Below, in pieces: positions 14,069 to 17,550 of a DNA stretch of 17,550 nt (within the stretch, counting starts at the first letter, position 1; each line of letters starts with the position of its first letter). The notes beneath the pieces were generated by a model. The model made no database searches. It had not been told where the DNA came from and was given only the letters and a program-made list of their open reading frames with translations. Made by a program: the position numbers and the translations under genes. This stretch comes from JAENVU01 sp964639075 (GTDB lineage: Bacteria; Actinomycetota; Acidimicrobiia; IMCC26256; JAENVU01): assembly GCA_964639075.1 (NCBI GenBank), contig CAZXCB010000049.1, forward strand, positions 1 to 17,550, read 5' to 3'.

Positions 14069-14492
14069 TCAGGTCGACGACTTCGAGAGATCGCAGTCGC
14101 TGAGCTCGGACTTCGCGTCGGTGCTCAGCTTCTCGTAGGCGTCGCTGATCGCGGAGATGTCGTCGCCCAGGGTGCTGAGCCAGTCGCCGATGGAGGCGTC
14201 GCCACGACCCTTGCTCAGGGTGTCGGTGAAGTCGTTCACCGAGGACTCCAGCGCATCGAGGTCGGCANNNNNNNNNNGCCGCCTGCACGTCGTCCGCGGC
14301 CGCCTGCAGGCCGTTCGTCCCGTCCTGGGCGAGGCTCACGTCGGTGAGCCCGCGGATCGAGGCCGCGAGATCCTGGAGCGCCTTGCACGTCGACTCGGAC
14401 GACGAGTCCCCGTCCGAGCTGCACGCCGCGAACGTCGCCGCGCTCCCCACGATCACCACCACGGCCACTGCCCTGCGCACGAGCTTCGTCAT
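14069..14492 (-). CDS. Small secreted lipoprotein, interrupted by an assembly gap
   Basis: MTKLVRRAVAVVVIVGSAATFAACSSDGD is a classic lipoprotein signal: positive N-region, hydrophobic core, lipobox FAAC with C24 as the lipidated cysteine, then a Ser/Asp-rich tether. Before the gap the mature part reads STCKALQDLAASIRGLTDV. After the gap, in a different frame, it continues ADLDALESSVNDFTDTL, DWLSTLGDDISAISDAYEKL and SELSDCDLSKSST, then TGA at 14071-14069. Both halves are amphipathic helix with similar composition, and one Cys in each could pair. The frame change occurs only because the N run is 10 long; a true gap divisible by three restores one ORF of roughly 140 residues. The family is not recognised; it is probably an envelope-anchored helical protein. 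ATG 14492 follows a TAGCGT -10 box by 7 nt. Confidence 0.78.
14268..14277. other. Assembly gap (10 N)
   Basis: Ten Ns lie within the lipoprotein gene. The reading frames on each side require a real gap length divisible by three, so 10 is a placeholder, not the true size. The flanks are alike (GCCGCCTGC and GGCCGCCTGC occur right after the gap), so a collapsed short repeat is possible. Confidence 0.95.
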
Positions 14493-14499
14493 GGCCGCG

Positions 14500-14505
14500 A
14501 CGCTA
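14500..14505 (-). promoter_or_regulatory. Putative -10 box (TAGCGT) of the lipoprotein gene
   Basis: On the minus strand TAGCGT ends 7 nt before ATG 14492, with no ribosome binding site between. Same hexamer and spacing as the dehydrogenase operon. No good -35 is seen 17 bp upstream (CGGCGG). Confidence 0.5.
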
Positions 14506-14552
14506 CGACACCGGCACACCCACCGCCGGGGCCCGACGACCACGGAGCGCGT

Positions 14553-14975
14553 TCAGGCGAAGAAGCTGCCGGGCGCGTAGCCGTCGGTCTTCACGCTGCG
14601 CTCGGCGAGCAGCCATCGGTCGCCGGTCGGGACGAACCGGTCCCGGTACCGGCCCCAGTGGTCGAGCCCGACGTCGGTGATCACCTGGAAGTAGGCGGTG
14701 CTCTCCGCGAGCTCGGGACCGTCGACGTCGATGGTCAGGTTCGTGACGCAGTGACGCAGGTGCGTGAAGCCCGGACGCGCCGAGCCCGCCACGCCCGAGA
14801 AGAAGGCCCGCAGCGCGTCGTGGCCCTGGTACTCGGACTCCCCGACGACGATCAACGCACCGTCGGGCGCGAAGCACTCGACCATCTCGTCGAAGCGCCC
14901 GGTGTCGCCCGCGCGGTTGTACCGGGCGACGGTGTCGCGGATCTGCTCCCGCGCGATCAGCTCCCAGAGCTCCAC
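14553..14975 (-). CDS. SnoaL/NTF2-like domain protein (SnoaL_4 type)
   Basis: 140 residues forming one NTF2-like cone fold. It opens with the helix LIAREQIRDTVARYNRAGDTGRFDEMVECFAPDGAL cut here into its two signatures, IRDTVARYNRAGDTGRF and EMVECFAPDGALIV. These are followed by EYQGHDALRAFFSG, HLRHCVTNLTIDV and RYRDRFVPTGDRWLLAERSV. SnoaL_4 proteins include polyketide cyclases, ring-hydroxylating dioxygenase beta-like subunits and many uncharacterised isomerases or hydrolases. No specific reaction can be assigned. The GTG start is 21 bp after the DHA2 transporter stop; a TACGGT box ends 8 nt before it, so it may have its own leaderless transcript besides read-through from the WYL-transporter unit. 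The C-terminal VKTDGYAPGSFFA is typical of this group. Confidence 0.87.
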   Translation of the reverse strand: MELWELIAREQIRDTVARYNRAGDTGRFDEMVECFAPDGALIVVGESEYQGHDALRAFFSGVAGSARPGFTHLRHCVTNLTIDVDGPELAESTAYFQVITDVGLDHWGRYRDRFVPTGDRWLLAERSVKTDGYAPGSFFA

Positions 14976-14983
14976 GGCACCGC

Positions 14984-14989
14984 ACCGTA
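14984..14989 (-). promoter_or_regulatory. Putative -10 box (TACGGT) of the SnoaL-like gene
   Basis: On the minus strand TACGGT lies in the 21-bp gap after the transporter stop and ends 8 nt before GTG 14975. No -35 consensus is present (GGCCGC). It may be chance in a short spacer, but the spacing fits the other putative leaderless promoters here. Confidence 0.35.
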
Positions 14990-14996
14990 CCGGCGA

Positions 14997-16466
14997 TCAG
15001 CGCTCCGCGGCCTCGAGGTGCTCGCGGAGCGCATGCTCCGGGAGCCGGAACGCCAGCACGATGGTCGCGAGCGCGATCGGAACCGCGGTGAGGTAGACGA
15101 TCGGGATCGCGCTCGCCACCGCGGAGGCGGTCGGGGGGCCGGCGCCGAGGTCGCGCTGGAACACCGCGCTCAGGACCGACGCGCCGAGGGTCACGCCGAG
15201 CATCCGGCCGAGCATCGCCGTCGACGTCGCGACACCGAGCTGGCGGAGCTCGACACCGTTCTGCAACGCCAGCAGCGAGGTCTGCATGATGAAGCCGACG
15301 CCGCTCCCCAACACCGCGCCGAACCCGGCGGCGACCAGGACCGCGGTGTCGCGTGTGAGCGTCGCGAGCAGCCCGACCCCGGCGAGCGTGAGGAATCCCC
15401 CGATGATCGGCCAGACCCGGTAGCGGCCCGTCGCCTCGACCCGACGTCCGGCGACGAGCGTCGTGAACGCCGTGGTGAACATGAAGGGGATCAGCAGCAG
15501 ACCGGAGCGCGTCGCGGTGATCCCGGCGACCTGCTGGAGGAACACCGGCAGGAAGTAGATGCCGGCCGCGAACAGCGCGCCGCTCGTCAGGTTGAGCAAG
15601 CTCGCGACGCGCACGACGCGGTTGGCGAGCAGCGCGAGCGGCAGCACCGGCTCGCGGGCCCGGCCCTCGTGGAGGACGAAGCCGACCAGGCACGCCAGCA
15701 CCAGGATGCCGAGCGCAGCCATCTCCGGGGAGATCCACGCCACCTCGCGGCCGCCGAGGCTCGCGCCGAGCACCACCGCGGCGAGCGCGACGGTGAGGAG
15801 CGAGGAACCGAGGTAGTCGACGGCGTGCCGCACCGATCGGTAGGGAACGTGGAGATGACGTGCGACGATCACCGCGCTGACCGCGGCGAGGGGCACGTTG
15901 ACGTAGAACGCCCACCGCCACGAGAGGTGGTCGACGAACAGGCCACCGGCGAGGGGACCGACGAGGCTCGCGACGGCGAACAGCGCCCCCTGGTATCCGA
16001 GCCATCGTCCGAGCTGGCGGGCCGGGACGACGTCGGCCAGCACCGCCATCGCCAGGACGCCGAGTCCGCCGGCGCCGAGCCCCTGGACGAAGCGGAAGAC
16101 GACCAGCAGGCCGAGCGAGCCCGCGGCGCCGCAGCACACCGAGCCGAGCGTGAAGAGAGCGAGCGCGAACAGGAAGATCCGCTTCCGGCCGTAGAGGTCG
16201 CCGAGCTTGCCGTAGATCGGCATCGTGGCCACCTGCGCGAGCAGGTAGGCCGTGATCACCCAGGAGCGCAGCGACTCGTGACCGAGATCACGCCCGATCG
16301 TCGGCAGGGCCGTGGCCACGATCGTCGCGTCGAGCGAGCTCAGGATCATGCCGAGCTGGACGCCGACGAAGACCCAGAGCACGGTCCGGGCGTGCGGTTG
16401 CTCGGTGACCAGGCTGATCCCGCACGCTATCCGCGAATCCGATCGGCCCGACGCGGACCGAGGCAC
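14997..16466 (-). CDS. MFS drug transporter, DHA2 (EmrB/QacA-like) family, 14 TM
   Basis: 489 residues with about 14 hydrophobic segments. TM1 carries the DHA2 signature LSSLDATIVATALPTIGRDL (motif D1 with its Asp). The loop after TM2 is motif A, GKLGDLYGRKRIF; TM4 holds RFVQGLGAGGLG (motif B); and TM5 has motif C, VGPLAGGLFVDHLSWRWAF. These are proton-driven exporters of lipophilic or cationic drugs in the plasma membrane. The stretch of about 20 residues ahead of TM1 is longer than usual, but no internal ATG, GTG or TTG offers a better start before the helix, so GTG 16466 is kept. It begins 9 bp after the WYL regulator stop and is followed by the SnoaL-like gene, forming one likely efflux operon under the WYL regulator. 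Confidence 0.92.
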   Translation of the reverse strand: MPRSASGRSDSRIACGISLVTEQPHARTVLWVFVGVQLGMILSSLDATIVATALPTIGRDLGHESLRSWVITAYLLAQVATMPIYGKLGDLYGRKRIFLFALALFTLGSVCCGAAGSLGLLVVFRFVQGLGAGGLGVLAMAVLADVVPARQLGRWLGYQGALFAVASLVGPLAGGLFVDHLSWRWAFYVNVPLAAVSAVIVARHLHVPYRSVRHAVDYLGSSLLTVALAAVVLGASLGGREVAWISPEMAALGILVLACLVGFVLHEGRAREPVLPLALLANRVVRVASLLNLTSGALFAAGIYFLPVFLQQVAGITATRSGLLLIPFMFTTAFTTLVAGRRVEATGRYRVWPIIGGFLTLAGVGLLATLTRDTAVLVAAGFGAVLGSGVGFIMQTSLLALQNGVELRQLGVATSTAMLGRMLGVTLGASVLSAVFQRDLGAGPPTASAVASAIPIVYLTAVPIALATIVLAFRLPEHALREHLEAAER

Positions 16467-16475
16467 GTTCGTGGA

Positions 16476-17426
16476 TCAGGTGTCGTAGGTCGCGACCAGC
16501 TCGTGACCGATGGCCGCGAGCACGAGCCGCAGCTCGGCAGGGTCGACGACCTCGACCAGTGCGCCGAACCCGGCGATCTCCGACGCGAGGCCGCGGATCG
16601 TGTGACCGCGGATCTGCACCTCCACGCGGCCGCTCGATCCCGCGTGCGCTCCCCCGATGGCGAGCCGCCGGCCGAAGATCATCCGGAGCAGGCGAACCGC
16701 GTGCACATCCGCGATCGCCTCCGCCGTCACCGGCAGCCGCATCTCGTCGATTCTGTCCGCGGTCTCGCGCCACGTGGCGGCGAGGTCGAAGTCGGGCGGC
16801 TTCACGACGGGGTCACCGGTGGGTTCGACCGCGGTCATCCGGTCGACGCGGAACGTGCGCATGCCTGCCGCGGTCTCGGCGATGAGGTACCAGACCGAGC
16901 CCTTGGCCACGACGCCGAGCGGGTGGACCACCCGATCCGTCGACGTCCCGTCGCGTGCTTCGTAACCGAGCCGGATCTGCTCACCGTCGACGACCGCGCG
17001 CTGGACGTCGTCGAGCAAGGGAGGGACACGGGTTGCGTCGCCGCGCCGATCCCACGGCACCGCGTCGACCACCACCGCGCCGGATGCCGCTTCCGCGCGT
17101 TCACGCAACGGCTCGGGCAGCGCGCGCAGCAGCTTGCGGAACGCGGCCTTGACCGGCGGCGTCGCGTGGGGCCCCGCGAGCAGGAACAGCGCGCGCGCCT
17201 CTTCGGCGGTGAACCCGCTGAGGTCCGTCTTGCCGCCCCCGGCCAGGCGCCACCCGCCACCGCGGCCACGCAGCGAGTAGATCGGGATGCCCGTGCGACC
17301 CAGCGCGTCGAGATCGCGGCGAGCCGTGCGCTCCGACACCTCGAGCTCGGCCGCGACCATGGCCGTGGTCACCCGGCCGTGGCGCTGGAGCATCAGGAGG
17401 ATCGAGACCAGCCGGTCGGCACCCAT
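16476..17426 (-). CDS. WYL-domain transcriptional regulator (DeoR/HTH_11 type)
   Basis: 316 residues from the chosen start. The N-terminal winged helix (about 1-60) reads ADRLVSILLMLQRHGRVTTA, then ELEVSERTARRDLDALGRTG and GIPIYSLRGRGGGWRL. The WYL domain has VVHPLGVVAKGSVWYLIAE (WYL at about 179-181) and RTFRVDRM, and a WCX-like C-terminus follows. WYL proteins bind ligands or nucleic acid through this Sm-like fold and repress or activate neighbouring genes. ATG 17426 is preferred because GAAGGA lies 8 nt upstream; ATG 17435 has AAGG touching it. The gene leads a unit with a DHA2 exporter and a SnoaL-like protein and is divergent from a gene at 17491. The inverted repeat at 17452-17466 is a likely autoregulatory operator. 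Confidence 0.92.
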   Translation of the reverse strand: MGADRLVSILLMLQRHGRVTTAMVAAELEVSERTARRDLDALGRTGIPIYSLRGRGGGWRLAGGGKTDLSGFTAEEARALFLLAGPHATPPVKAAFRKLLRALPEPLRERAEAASGAVVVDAVPWDRRGDATRVPPLLDDVQRAVVDGEQIRLGYEARDGTSTDRVVHPLGVVAKGSVWYLIAETAAGMRTFRVDRMTAVEPTGDPVVKPPDFDLAATWRETADRIDEMRLPVTAEAIADVHAVRLLRMIFGRRLAIGGAHAGSSGRVEVQIRGHTIRGLASEIAGFGALVEVVDPAELRLVLAAIGHELVATYDT

Positions 17427-17451
17427 GTTCCTCATCCTTCGCCGACAAAGT

Positions 17452-17469
17452 GGTCAGAGGATGACCTCT
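17452..17469. promoter_or_regulatory. Candidate operator (overlapping inverted repeats) upstream of WYL regulator
   Basis: GGTCA (17452-17456) and TGACC (17462-17466) form a perfect inverted repeat with a 5-bp spacer. A second one, AGAGG (17456-17460) and CCTCT (17465-17469), is interleaved. Both lie in the 64-bp space between the divergent WYL gene and the gene at 17491, where a dimeric HTH regulator would bind. Operator function is inferred. Confidence 0.5.
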
Positions 17470-17490
17470 TTGATCAGGCAGAGTGGCCCC

Positions 17491-17550
17491 ATGACCAACT
17501 CGAGCGCAACCTCATCCGCCCGATCGACAGCGCCGCTGGACGACGACGAT
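17491..17550 (+). CDS. N-terminal fragment of unknown protein, divergent from WYL regulator
   Basis: ATG 17491 opens a frame that stays open for all 20 codons to the window edge (begins MTNSSATSSARSTAP, ends in four Asp). A CAGAGT hexamer ends 6 nt upstream, at the spacing of the other leaderless -10 boxes here, though it is a poorer match. The Ser/Thr/Ala-rich start identifies no family. Genes divergent from WYL regulators are often their targets, so this may be regulated through the inverted repeat at 17452-17469. Confidence 0.5.
   Translation, partial: MTNSSATSSARSTAPLDDDD

Noticed and set aside
13977..14267. Arg-rich C-terminal continuation of the lipoprotein across the N run
   Set aside because: It is an artefact of the 10-N gap; the other frame gives a coherent helical protein ending at 14069.
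16424..16429. TAGCGT on the minus strand inside the DHA2 transporter start region as a leaderless promoter
   Set aside because: No ATG or GTG in the transporter frame lies 5-9 nt downstream, so it is probably chance.

Overview
The window is very GC-rich, packed with genes, uses many GTG starts, and joins genes by 4-bp GTGA stop/start overlaps. Its operon-first genes mostly carry a TANNNT -10 hexamer only 6-8 nt before the start codon and no Shine-Dalgarno sequence, which points to leaderless transcripts. Together with a zinc-ribbon/adenylate-cyclase/ATPase/TPR giant, a WYL regulator and a YczE-type membrane protein, this suggests an actinobacterium, possibly an Acidimicrobiia-like environmental lineage (inference; no rRNA or marker gene is present). 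A run of 10 Ns at 14268-14277 shows the source is a draft or metagenomic scaffold. No mobile element, integrase, CRISPR array, tRNA or rRNA was recognised.

Layout. (A) 1-2082, minus strand: an MFS exporter, then a pterin-4a-carbinolamine dehydratase, a small membrane-anchored NTF2-like protein and the first 36 codons of mobA, tightly coupled. (B) 2191-5673, plus strand: one 1160-residue class III adenylate cyclase with an AAA/STAND-type ATPase and TPR-like tail, divergent from A. (C) 5688-11724, minus strand: seven coupled genes read in the order ThuA-domain protein, alpha/beta hydrolase, RidA-family protein, GH4 glycosidase, NagB-family protein, YczE-type membrane protein, Gfo/Idh/MocA oxidoreductase. 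This looks like a sugar or amino-sugar catabolic operon. (D) 11766-13984, plus strand: a beta-hydroxyacid dehydrogenase, a GNAT acetyltransferase and an APH(3')-II-like phosphotransferase, divergent from C through a 41-bp region with overlapping promoters. (E) 14069-14492, minus strand: a small lipoprotein interrupted by the assembly gap. (F) 14553-17426, minus strand: a WYL regulator, a 14-TM DHA2 drug exporter and a SnoaL-like protein. (G) 17491-end: the first 20 codons of a gene divergent from the WYL regulator.

How parts may work together. Region C is the most interesting. GH4 enzymes oxidise sugar C3 transiently with NAD+. Gfo/Idh enzymes, including ThuB-type ones, and ThuA proteins are linked to 3-keto-sugar chemistry. 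The NagB-family protein keeps the deaminase catalytic core but has a changed sugar-phosphate loop. No kinase, transporter or solute-binding protein is in the operon. Region F looks like a self-contained efflux unit with its own regulator; an inverted repeat upstream of the regulator is the likely operator for both F and G. Both convergent gene junctions (5674-5687 and 13985-14068) hold GC-rich hairpins that could terminate transcription from both sides.
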